Part shown: one piece after another, positions 26,237-33,916 of the stretch | How positions within the stretch are numbered: position 1 is the stretch's first letter | How the letters are laid out: each line of letters starts with the position of its first letter | Assembly: GCA_003131315.1 (NCBI GenBank) | Contig: PKUV01000082.1 | Span: 16,619-80,618 of the forward strand | Length of the DNA: 64,000 nt | From: Acidobacteriaceae bacterium | GTDB lineage: Bacteria > Acidobacteriota > Terriglobia > Terriglobales > Acidobacteriaceae | Reading direction: 5' to 3' | Notes under the pieces: generated by a model | The model's input: the letters and a program-made list of their open reading frames with translations, nothing else | Databases searched by the model: none | What the model was told of the DNA's origin: nothing | Position numbers and translations under genes: made by a program

Positions 26237-27825
26237 CGGGCTTCAAGCCTCATCATTCCGAGCATTCCCCGTACTCTGGACCCTATGGCTCCGGCCACCA
26301 AGCGGTCATCCTCATCCAACCCGGCAAGTAACGCCAATAAGATGAAGGCGAGGTAGCCCAACGATAGGCTGGCCACGATTGCAAGAACTATATTGTGGAA
26401 CAAACTTGCTTCCATCCTTACCAGAGCAACGATCGCTGCGCTACCCAACACCGGCAAAAACAGCCGGATGTAGCTTCGATTATACGGAGTCAATCCCAAA
26501 ATCGCCTTCACTTCACGCAAGTACAGGAGGTTGACCGCGGCATTCGTTGCCGCGGACACAACAATCGCCCCAATGATTCCCCAAACCGGTATGAGAACAA
26601 GGTTGAGGATGATGTTCCCAATCACGACCTTCACCTGCACTCGAACCAGACGGCCCTGGTGCCCGGACATAATGAGCAAAAGGCCCGCGGAACCCGTAGC
26701 GCAGTTGATCAATTGTCCGAGGCTTCCGATTACCAGGATTGGCCATCCCGCTCGAAACTCGCTTCCAAATATCTGCATCAGTGGCGCTGCAAAGACACAA
26801 ACCACAATCGCCAACGGAAGAGTGAATCCAAAGATCCACTTGGTCAGCGTCTGGTAGAGCCGCCGCAAAAGATCTAGCTCCCCGCGCGCATGCAAATCCG
26901 CAATGGTGGGGGAAAAAATCTGATTCACCGATTGAAGCAGGATCGGCAGGAACGCTACGACCGAGCCCGCTACCACATAGATGCCCACACTCCGGGCGTC
27001 GAGATAATAGCCCAGCACAATCTTGTCCAATGAAGCAAAAGTATATTCCAGCGCCTGCACGGCAAACAGGCTGGCAGAAAACCGGATTGCTTCACGTTGC
27101 AAGCCTGGAAGTTCACCTGCCACGGAACGGTAGCCCGGCGGCATGAGCTTCCATGTTGTCAGCGCCAACAGGACGAGCGTGATCAGGGCGGCGGCAATCT
27201 GCGCCAGCAAGTACCCGGAAAGGCCCATGCCAAGCATCAGCAGGCCGACGCCGAAGAGCATGTTAAGCGGACTGCCAATGAAGTTCGTGATGACCGTTCT
27301 ACGAGCGACGTCCTTGAAGCCGGCAAGGGCCTGTCCAAAGAACGAGGTAAAGCTCCCCAATACCATCAATACGGCAAAAGCCCCCATGTACTTCGACAAT
27401 GCCGGCGTGTGGTAGAAGCGATCCGCCACCCACCCGCTTATCAAGAGCATGACGGCAGCGACCATCAAGTTTGCGACAGCAAGGACCGCAAGGCCGCGCC
27501 ACAGAAATCCTTTAAGCTCGCCATACCGCCCGGTTCCGTTGTAAACCGCCACGTATCGAGCCGCGGCCTGCGGAAGCCCCAGCGCCGCAATCAATCCGAG
27601 CACGCCGCCAACCGTCATGCCGAGTGCGTAGATACCCAGCGCCTCGGCGCCCAACACTCGCGCCAGGTAGATTTTGAAGAGGTATCCCGCGCCCGCGGTA
27701 AACAGGGTGCCAGCAAAGAAGACTGCCGAATGCCGCGAGATCTGTCCCATCTCGCCGCGAAATCGCGCATGACTGGTTGCGAGCGACGACTGCGAGGCTT
27801 CGAGGGCTGTATCGGGGATGTTCAA
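26233..27825 (-). CDS. Polysaccharide flippase (Wzx/MATE-like, oligosaccharide-lipid transporter)
   Basis: About 530 residues with 12 to 14 hydrophobic helices. The N-terminus HSAVFFAGTLFTAGAGYLFK and the following YLARVLGAEALGIYALGM match the first helices of RfbX/Wzx-like flippases (MurJ/MATE superfamily). The role is export of lipid-linked repeat units across the inner membrane. The listed TTG start at 27825 gives a polar leader; ATG 27750 (MGQISRHSAV) is an alternative. It follows a small ORF at 27896 and precedes a coupled 66-residue protein. Confidence 0.86.
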   Translation of the reverse strand: MNIPDTALEASQSSLATSHARFRGEMGQISRHSAVFFAGTLFTAGAGYLFKIYLARVLGAEALGIYALGMTVGGVLGLIAALGLPQAAARYVAVYNGTGRYGELKGFLWRGLAVLAVANLMVAAVMLLISGWVADRFYHTPALSKYMGAFAVLMVLGSFTSFFGQALAGFKDVARRTVITNFIGSPLNMLFGVGLLMLGMGLSGYLLAQIAAALITLVLLALTTWKLMPPGYRSVAGELPGLQREAIRFSASLFAVQALEYTFASLDKIVLGYYLDARSVGIYVVAGSVVAFLPILLQSVNQIFSPTIADLHARGELDLLRRLYQTLTKWIFGFTLPLAIVVCVFAAPLMQIFGSEFRAGWPILVIGSLGQLINCATGSAGLLLIMSGHQGRLVRVQVKVVIGNIILNLVLIPVWGIIGAIVVSAATNAAVNLLYLREVKAILGLTPYNRSYIRLFLPVLGSAAIVALVRMEASLFHNIVLAIVASLSLGYLAFILLALLAGLDEDDRLVAGAIGSRVRGMLGMMRLEAR

Positions 27826-27895
27826 AATATGCCTGTGTGTGCTTGCTGAAGAATCGTTGTTCCGGATTATCTCAAACCTCCGCCATCGAGCCTTC

Positions 27896-28033
27896 CTATT
27901 CGATCTGGGCGAAAGACATTACCGATCCAAACGGGCAGCGCTCGATGCGATACTCCCGCAACTTCAGCGATTCAAGAACCGCGATCGACTCCCCCCGCCA
28001 ATCTTTCGAATTCAGTTCATCGAACGCGATCAC
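27896..28033 (-). pseudogene. Short ORF, likely C-terminal remnant of a methyltransferase-type gene
   Basis: A 45-codon frame starts at a GTG that overlaps the TGA of the 590-residue glycosyltransferase-like gene (GTGA) and ends at TAG 27896-27898. It opens MIAFDELNSKDW and continues with GESIAVLESLKL and YRIERCPF. This resembles, from memory, the C-terminal tail of class I methyltransferases with an AFDELN...GE..A pattern. No N-terminal methyltransferase domain is present, so a truncated remnant is likely; a genuine coupled small protein cannot be excluded. Confidence 0.45.
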
Positions 28034-29802
28034 AGCCCTTTGGCATTCGAGGAAGAAGGTGCTTCAGCTGGTTGGCAGAGAACTTCCGACAGGGCCTCCG
28101 GAGAAATCGCCTGCACCAGCCGGCGTGCGGTGTCCGAGTCGGGCATAACCGCGCACAACATACTTGGAATGCGCAGCAGGTCATCCGGAAATTCGAGCAT
28201 CCGTCCCACGCCGAAGCGGACATATTGAGGAGCATATCCGGCGTAAGCGTTCCGCAACCATCCGCACAGAAAAGCGGGGATTCCGACCGCTGCACATTCG
28301 AAGGCCACCGTCGATTCGACCGTCACCGCGCACCAGGTCTTCTGAAGAATCTCGCGAGACAGTGGCGCATCGGTCAAACTCACCAACTTCCGGTCGTCCT
28401 CGCTCAAGATCCGTTTCACCAACCTCCGCCGCTGCCGGGCGCTCTCAAACGGATGCAGCTTCAAAACCACGGTCTTGCCCGATCCGCGGGCAGCCGCACA
28501 GAGACGTGGCAACACCTCTCGATAAATCGTCTCCACCCGCCAGAAATCCGTTTCATACGGCTCGGTGAAAAACGTAATCCAGGGAGCACGTTCACTCCAG
28601 ACTGAAGCATTCTCTCGCGGCGGAGACGACGCCGCTCCGATCCGAATCCGGCTGCCATCGACTCCGCAGATGCGTTCCAGATAGTCACGCTCCATCTCAC
28701 CTTTGGCCAGATAATTCGAAAACCGCGGATTCTTGAATGCCATGCGGCAATCGAGAGCTCCGTGATGGCACGCGACTGCCGGAATTTCCCGCTGCTCGGC
28801 CAGCAGCAGAGGAATCCGCGTGTATGGATTCGAATCGTCGGCGCTCAAGCAGCCGGCCACCGAGCGCGTCTCAAAAACCCGGATCCAGGCATCGCGAACC
28901 GCGACTCCCCAGCGCAACCAACGCGGCCCCTTTTTCAAGATCTCGAGATGAACCGGCAACCTGAATGCCGGATGTTCTCCGAGCGACTGCTCCATCTGCT
29001 TCCAGCAGACTTCAAGTTTCTGCAATTCATTCTTGTCGCACCTCTTCGTTGCGAAACTTGCCAGACGCGCCGTCTGCACGTTTGCCGGAACCGGCGAGAC
29101 TGCTGCGGACTCGCGGGCGAGAACCAGGAGGAATTTCTGCTCGGGCAAAATACCCGCGTAGCTGAGAGCGGTTTTCGTGACATTCGAATAGGCCGACGGA
29201 AGTAGCACAACCGGCTCCGATTCCGCTGATTGCGCCGAGGATTGCGCCGCTGGCCCCGCCAGCTTCCTTCGCCAACGGTAGTGCGGGTCGTACTTGTCGT
29301 ACACCACCTGCAGCAATTGCTCAAAGCTCAGGTTCCTCGCTGCGGTGACGCTGCGACGCAAAATCCTGGGCACCAGACGCCTCTGTAGTCTCCGGTGGAG
29401 CGCTTGCAGCGGTATTCCCAACTGGAGTCGCACAGCTTCTGCCGTCACCGACGGCCGGCTTACCGCCAGCGTGCGACATCCGCTGAGCTTCTCGGCCAGC
29501 CGAAGCGCGAGCCGCACGTCCTGCAATTCCGGCTGCAGCACCAGACTGATCACGTCCCACCAGTCGATGCCAAAACGGTCCACAACGCGTCCCATGCCGA
29601 GTTCAAGCAGGCCGCGCCAAATCTGCATGTCCTCAACTTCGACGGCAAGGTCGAAAACGCTGGAGACCGGACAGCCCAGCGCGGCACTCCGTTCGTCATA
29701 AAAAGATTTTGGGGCTCGTCCCAGGTCGATCACCGAATCCCAATGCTGACTTGTCCACGAACCGTGGAAGTCATCGTCGGGATGTAAGAGGAGAACTCGC
29801 AT
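28030..29802 (-). CDS. GT-B-like protein, possible nonulosonic-acid or capsule transferase
   Basis: 590 residues. The N-terminus (MRVLLLHPDDDFHG) has no clear family. The C-terminal third has TVVLKLHPFES, followed by CAVTVESTVAFECAAVGIPAF, typical of GT-B enzymes of the capsule/polysialyl or CDP-glycerol transferase type, where an HP motif and ST/E residues bind the nucleotide. It is the first gene after pseI, which makes it a candidate for adding the CMP-activated nonulosonic acid to acceptor; this is inference. A 96-base spacer with an inverted repeat separates it from pseI. Confidence 0.55.
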   Translation of the reverse strand: MRVLLLHPDDDFHGSWTSQHWDSVIDLGRAPKSFYDERSAALGCPVSSVFDLAVEVEDMQIWRGLLELGMGRVVDRFGIDWWDVISLVLQPELQDVRLALRLAEKLSGCRTLAVSRPSVTAEAVRLQLGIPLQALHRRLQRRLVPRILRRSVTAARNLSFEQLLQVVYDKYDPHYRWRRKLAGPAAQSSAQSAESEPVVLLPSAYSNVTKTALSYAGILPEQKFLLVLARESAAVSPVPANVQTARLASFATKRCDKNELQKLEVCWKQMEQSLGEHPAFRLPVHLEILKKGPRWLRWGVAVRDAWIRVFETRSVAGCLSADDSNPYTRIPLLLAEQREIPAVACHHGALDCRMAFKNPRFSNYLAKGEMERDYLERICGVDGSRIRIGAASSPPRENASVWSERAPWITFFTEPYETDFWRVETIYREVLPRLCAAARGSGKTVVLKLHPFESARQRRRLVKRILSEDDRKLVSLTDAPLSREILQKTWCAVTVESTVAFECAAVGIPAFLCGWLRNAYAGYAPQYVRFGVGRMLEFPDDLLRIPSMLCAVMPDSDTARRLVQAISPEALSEVLCQPAEAPSSSNAKGL

Positions 29803-29808
29803 AAAAGC

Positions 29809-29862
29809 AGGTGTCAGGTCTCAGGTCTCAGGAAATTCGCAACTCCCTGAGACCTGACACCT
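29809..29862. repeat. Inverted repeat with 17-bp perfect arms between pseI and the GT-B-like gene
   Basis: Arms 29809-29825 and 29846-29862 are exact reverse complements (AGGTGTCAGGTCTCAGG). A partial third copy of the unit GGTCTCAGG follows the left arm in the loop. It could be a terminator or attenuator, or a mobile repeat; there is no T-tract. Confidence 0.7.
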
Positions 29863-29898
29863 AAGACCTGGGATCTCGAGGGCAAGGCTCGATTGAAT

Positions 29899-30954
29899 TT
29901 ATCGTGCCACCAGCGCCCAACTCAGCGGCGTTCCCCGCTCCACATCGCAGGCCGAGCGTTTTCCCAGAACTTCTTGGAAGTGCCGTGGGTGCAACCCGTC
30001 CGCTGGACGAATCGAACGCACGTTCTGTTTCGTAAACAACTCGCCCTTCTTTATATCTTCGACCACAAACAGCGACCGCCGAAACTTGCGGCTGTTGGCC
30101 TCGCGCGGTCCGGAGGTAAACTGGACCGCGCCGAGAGCTTTCTCGGCTGTGCGCACCGCCTCCACCATCGCCTTGAATTCCGCGGGTTCGAGTGAGAACG
30201 CGCCGTCCGGCCCTCCATCCGCCCGTTGCAGACAAAGATGTTTCTCAATGATGCATGCTCCCAGTGCCACGGCGACGACTGGAACCGCGATGCCCATCGT
30301 GTGGTCGGAAAGTCCCACGGGACAACTGAAGCGTCGCGCAAGTTCCGGAATCGTGAGCAGGTTCGCCTCTTCCGGCGGCGCCGGGTAGGCGCTCGTACAC
30401 TTCAACAGCGCAATCTGAGTCGCACCCGCCCCGCGCGCCGCCTCGACCGCTTCGGAGATTTCGTCAACGCTGGCCATGCCCGTGGACATAATCAGTGGCT
30501 TTCCGGTGCGAGCCATCTTCTGGATCAGGCCGATGTCCACCAGTTCAAACGATGCCACCTTGTGCGCGGGAACATTCATCTGTTCGAGGAAATCGACGGC
30601 ACTGTCGTCGAACGCGCTCGAAAACAACTGCATCCCCAGTTCGTCTGCGATCTCTTTCAGTTTCGGCTGCCACTCCCAGGGCGTAAATGCCTCCTGGTAG
30701 AGGTCGTGAAGACTGCGCCCATCCCACAGTGTGCCGCCCGCAATCCGAAAACACTCTTTGTCACTGCGCAGCGTGATCGTATCCGCCGTGTAGGTCTGGA
30801 GCTTGACCGCATCCGCGCCGGCGTCCTTGGCCGCTTCGATGATGCGCACTGCCTGGGAGAAGTCCTGGTTGTGATTGGCGGACAACTCCGCAATGCAGTA
30901 CGCGCGACTTCCCTGGCCAATGCGGCGCTTCCCGATCTCGATGTAGTCGGTCAT
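29899..30954 (-). CDS. pseI: Pseudaminic acid synthase (NeuB/PseI family)
   Basis: 351 residues. It condenses phosphoenolpyruvate with a 2,4-diamino-hexose derivative to give a nonulosonic acid. The barrel part contains IAELSANHNQDF and AVKLQTYTADT, and a C-terminal SAF (antifreeze-like) domain includes LFVVEDIKKGELF. YCIAELSANHN is characteristic of the NeuB/PseI/LegI group; its neighbours PseB, PseC and PseG favour PseI. The ATG at 30954 shares its A with the TGA of the deacetylase gene (TGATG); a TTG at 30957 is less likely. Confidence 0.9.
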   Translation of the reverse strand: MTDYIEIGKRRIGQGSRAYCIAELSANHNQDFSQAVRIIEAAKDAGADAVKLQTYTADTITLRSDKECFRIAGGTLWDGRSLHDLYQEAFTPWEWQPKLKEIADELGMQLFSSAFDDSAVDFLEQMNVPAHKVASFELVDIGLIQKMARTGKPLIMSTGMASVDEISEAVEAARGAGATQIALLKCTSAYPAPPEEANLLTIPELARRFSCPVGLSDHTMGIAVPVVAVALGACIIEKHLCLQRADGGPDGAFSLEPAEFKAMVEAVRTAEKALGAVQFTSGPREANSRKFRRSLFVVEDIKKGELFTKQNVRSIRPADGLHPRHFQEVLGKRSACDVERGTPLSWALVAR

Positions 30955-31649
30955 CAATGATTCACCGCCGGCCTTACCGAGCGGATCAGCTCGAATGCTT
31001 CCACCGCCTGCAAACCCACAACGCTGCCCCAGCGCGTAGCGATCGCGCGCAGCGCTTCAGCGGAGCGAGGGTGGGGAAATTTACGAGTCTCGGTGTCGTA
31101 GCAGCCCATCGCGGCGATCTTCGTCTCAAGCGAATCCGCGATGTCCACGAAGACATTGGGACGGAATGACGGTCCGAGGCACTGGAAGGCCCACTCGGTG
31201 GATGACGGAACCTCGAAGGCGTAGACATCGCGCACGCACTGCCCGCTCACAGGCCGCGTCGCCGTCAGGACGGCGCGGTGAACCACCCCGTGGTCGACAT
31301 TCAAGTCTCCAGGGTGATGCGTGTAGATGGTCTCGGGACGGAAGCGAGCGACGAGATCTTCGACCGTCTTCACGACGTCAAGTAGCGGTACAGTGTCGAG
31401 GCGGTTGTCGGGCAGCTTGCAAAGGACGAGTTCTTTCGCCCCGACCATGTCGGCAGCTTGCTGAGCCCGGGCGTGCAGGTGCTGCAGTTGGTGCTGGTCG
31501 GCGTCTTCGCGGTGCGCATAGCGCGAGGACATGCCTTCGGCGAGGATGGCGATACGCACTTCGTGACCCTCGCGGACGAGGCGCGTCATCGTGCCGCCAC
31601 AGCCGAGGATCTCGTCGTCTGGGTGCGCGGCGACGACCAGAACGCTCAT
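30954..31649 (-). CDS. PIG-L family deacetylase
   Basis: 231 residues. The N-terminus has the zinc motif VVAAHPDDEILGCGG (A-H-P-D-D-E), and the C-terminal HHPGDLNVDHGVVH supplies the third His ligand. PIG-L/LmbE enzymes remove N-acetyl groups from amino sugars or related small molecules. Here it sits between PseI and a formyltransferase in a tight run (4-base overlap on the upstream side, one shared base on the downstream side). It most likely de-N-acetylates the nonulosonic-acid precursor or product, freeing an amine for formylation. Confidence 0.85.
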   Translation of the reverse strand: MSVLVVAAHPDDEILGCGGTMTRLVREGHEVRIAILAEGMSSRYAHREDADQHQLQHLHARAQQAADMVGAKELVLCKLPDNRLDTVPLLDVVKTVEDLVARFRPETIYTHHPGDLNVDHGVVHRAVLTATRPVSGQCVRDVYAFEVPSSTEWAFQCLGPSFRPNVFVDIADSLETKIAAMGCYDTETRKFPHPRSAEALRAIATRWGSVVGLQAVEAFELIRSVRPAVNH

Positions 31650-32350
31650 TCTTTCGGCTCCTTGGGTTCGACGGTGATTTGGACGTCGGCCACGATTCGT
31701 CCATCGTACAGAGCGGATCGACTGAACTCGAAACGGTAGCCGGCGTGAGACAGGAAGGCGCGGGGGTAGCCTTCGGCGTCGAGCATTCGGATAAAGTCGT
31801 GGAGTTGTTCCAGAGAATCGAGTTTTGCGATCCGGCTTTCTTCCGGCTTTCTGCGCCTGAAGTTCACAGGTTCTCCCGTTTGCGGTAAAGGTTGCATTTC
31901 ATCCTGCACGATTTGCTTGATCATGTCTGCCGAGAGCGTGCACGCACGGAGATAAATTTCCTCGGCGCCACCCTCGAGGGATAGATTCCTTCTCAGATAG
32001 ACTGGGCCCGCGTCAAACTCTGACGTCATTCTTAGCGCCGTCAGTTTGGTATTCCGGTGACCGCGAACAATCAGATTCTGGAGCGGACTCCCGCCGCGGC
32101 CATAGGGCACGTCCGTCATGTGGAAGCAGACGCACTCGACCTCGTCGAGAATCTCCGGGGGTACCTTCCAGGACCAGTGCAGAAAGAAGGCATAGCGCGG
32201 ACGAAGTGCTCGAATGTTTTCGAGAGACAGTTGCTCCCGCTCCCCCACGTAGTGCCACTCCCCCTCAAGCTTACTCAGAACCTCGCCGAACACACGGCGA
32301 TGCCAGGATTTGCATCCAGCCACGATATAGCGCTTGGGAGGCTGCGTCAC
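31646..32350 (-). CDS. Formyltransferase-like enzyme of the nonulosonic-acid module
   Basis: 234 residues from a GTG at 32350 that overlaps the upstream PseG-H stop (GTGA). Catalytic features include CFHMTDVPYGRGGSPLQN (His in the active site) and EFDAGPVY (catalytic Asp). This version of the formyl-transferase signature is typical of enzymes encoded with PseI/LegI genes. A cytoplasmic sugar N-formyltransferase using 10-formyl-THF is the best inference. Together with the PIG-L deacetylase it would exchange an acetamido for a formamido group. Confidence 0.78.
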   Translation of the reverse strand: MTQPPKRYIVAGCKSWHRRVFGEVLSKLEGEWHYVGEREQLSLENIRALRPRYAFFLHWSWKVPPEILDEVECVCFHMTDVPYGRGGSPLQNLIVRGHRNTKLTALRMTSEFDAGPVYLRRNLSLEGGAEEIYLRACTLSADMIKQIVQDEMQPLPQTGEPVNFRRRKPEESRIAKLDSLEQLHDFIRMLDAEGYPRAFLSHAGYRFEFSRSALYDGRIVADVQITVEPKEPKE

Positions 32351-33846
32351 TTCGCCGTCCGAACGTAATGAGTGGCGGTTTGTCCCTTTACAATCACCGT
32401 CTCCGTAGGCTTGAAGCCAGCCCTCTCAAAGGCTTTCGCGGAAGCAACATTCTCGGGCTTCACGAAGGCATTCAACTGCTTAAGGCCCCACTCCGTGAAT
32501 GCCCAGTTGGTACCCAAGTCAATCAAACGGCTCGCGTAGCCCAAGCCCCGGAAACGGCCGTCCACAGTGATGTCGACGTCGGCGTGGCTCGCCCCGCGTT
32601 GGTCGAAGCGTATCTGTCCCGCCGGGACAGCCGAGGCATCCAGTGCCACGAACATACGGCAATTTCGATCGTTAAGCTTCTCGCGAAACCACGCGACGTG
32701 GTCATCCCAGGGGATAGGTTCGGAAGAAAATGCCGATGCCCGCACGACCGGGTCATTTGCCCATTCCCACAGTAGCTTACAGTCTCCATACTCCACAAGC
32801 CTAATGGAGAGTGATTCCCTCTTCAACGCGGACACGACTCTCTCGGCCCCACAACCGTCCACTAGGGCACGGCCGCGTTCGGACATTTCCCGCCTGACAA
32901 CAGGCGAGTCGGCCAAGTTCCGGAGTTGTGTGGCAATTGTGATCCGGGCAAGGTCGGAACCGCGGCCCAAATGCACCATGATTCCCTGCTTGCCCAATTC
33001 GTCCGCAATCCCTTGCTGATTGTCCGCCAAGACAATCAGCAAAGCAGGCAGGCCGAGAAAGCACATTTCCCAACTGGTGGTCCCCGCGCCGGCCACCGCT
33101 ACATCCGCCCTCGCGATCAGTTCGGGCATGCTCGAGGCGTTCTCCACCAACCGGACAGCGCGACCGGAATTGCCCACGAATTCGCGCAATCCGGCCAAGT
33201 GAGGATTGCTGCCACCTGCGACTATCGTCGCCTCGAAGTCGCCTTCCGGCAAAATCGCCTCGACCACCCGCTGCGTGACGTTGTCCGGATCGCTGCCCCC
33301 CATGGTCACCAGAACCCGGCGAGCCACTGCGGGAATCTCCCGCCTCCACCCGCGCCACGATGTAAATTCACGTCGCAGCATCGCAAAACGCGGACCCAGC
33401 AACAGGCGGGTGGACGCGTCTCGACTTGGATAGAAAGCCTCGCGGGCGTGCGCGTTCTGATTCAGCACGAGATCCGCCGAGTAGTGCCCGGCGTGGCCGT
33501 TGTCGTCGATGAACAGCACTTTGAAGCCGCGGCTTTTCAGACTCGCCTGGTATTCTGCGCCAAATTCGTAGCCGTCGACCACCACCCACGACGCGCCAAC
33601 TTTGTGCGCCAACTGGGCGGCTTCCTCCGCATCGGCGGCGCTCCCCACCCGAACAGCCGCTCGCGCAACCTCGAACCCCTCGTTTCGCAGCCGTTCTTCC
33701 ACCGCAGGCGTGGCGTCGGCCATCATGAAAATGGCGTGCCCTCCCGCATCCTGCCAGGCTTGCGCCAGCGCCAGACAGCGCATCACATGCCCCGTTCCTA
33801 TCGCGAGACTGGCATCGGCCCGAATCAAAAGTACGCCTGGTTTCAT
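32347..33846 (-). CDS. pseG: PseG-PseH fusion: UDP-sugar hydrolase plus GNAT N-acetyltransferase
   Basis: 499 residues from ATG 33846 (MKPGVLLIRADAS); a TTG at 33855 is the other option. Residues 1 to about 345 match PseG, with the GTGHVMRC motif (catalytic His about residue 20) and a GGSDPDN turn. It removes UDP from UDP-2,4-diacetamido-2,4,6-trideoxy-L-altropyranose. Residues about 350-499 match PseH-type GNAT acetyltransferases: RGLGYASRLIDL, the acetyl-CoA turn, is seen. Both reactions flank the same intermediate, so a fusion could channel it. In most species these are separate genes. Confidence 0.88.
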   Translation of the reverse strand: MKPGVLLIRADASLAIGTGHVMRCLALAQAWQDAGGHAIFMMADATPAVEERLRNEGFEVARAAVRVGSAADAEEAAQLAHKVGASWVVVDGYEFGAEYQASLKSRGFKVLFIDDNGHAGHYSADLVLNQNAHAREAFYPSRDASTRLLLGPRFAMLRREFTSWRGWRREIPAVARRVLVTMGGSDPDNVTQRVVEAILPEGDFEATIVAGGSNPHLAGLREFVGNSGRAVRLVENASSMPELIARADVAVAGAGTTSWEMCFLGLPALLIVLADNQQGIADELGKQGIMVHLGRGSDLARITIATQLRNLADSPVVRREMSERGRALVDGCGAERVVSALKRESLSIRLVEYGDCKLLWEWANDPVVRASAFSSEPIPWDDHVAWFREKLNDRNCRMFVALDASAVPAGQIRFDQRGASHADVDITVDGRFRGLGYASRLIDLGTNWAFTEWGLKQLNAFVKPENVASAKAFERAGFKPTETVIVKGQTATHYVRTAK

Positions 33847-33916
33847 CGACTCCAATGAAGTTGCATCCGATCGACCTTACACCCAACGACCGCTCTGGAT
33901 TCCCAAGCTGCGCGTA

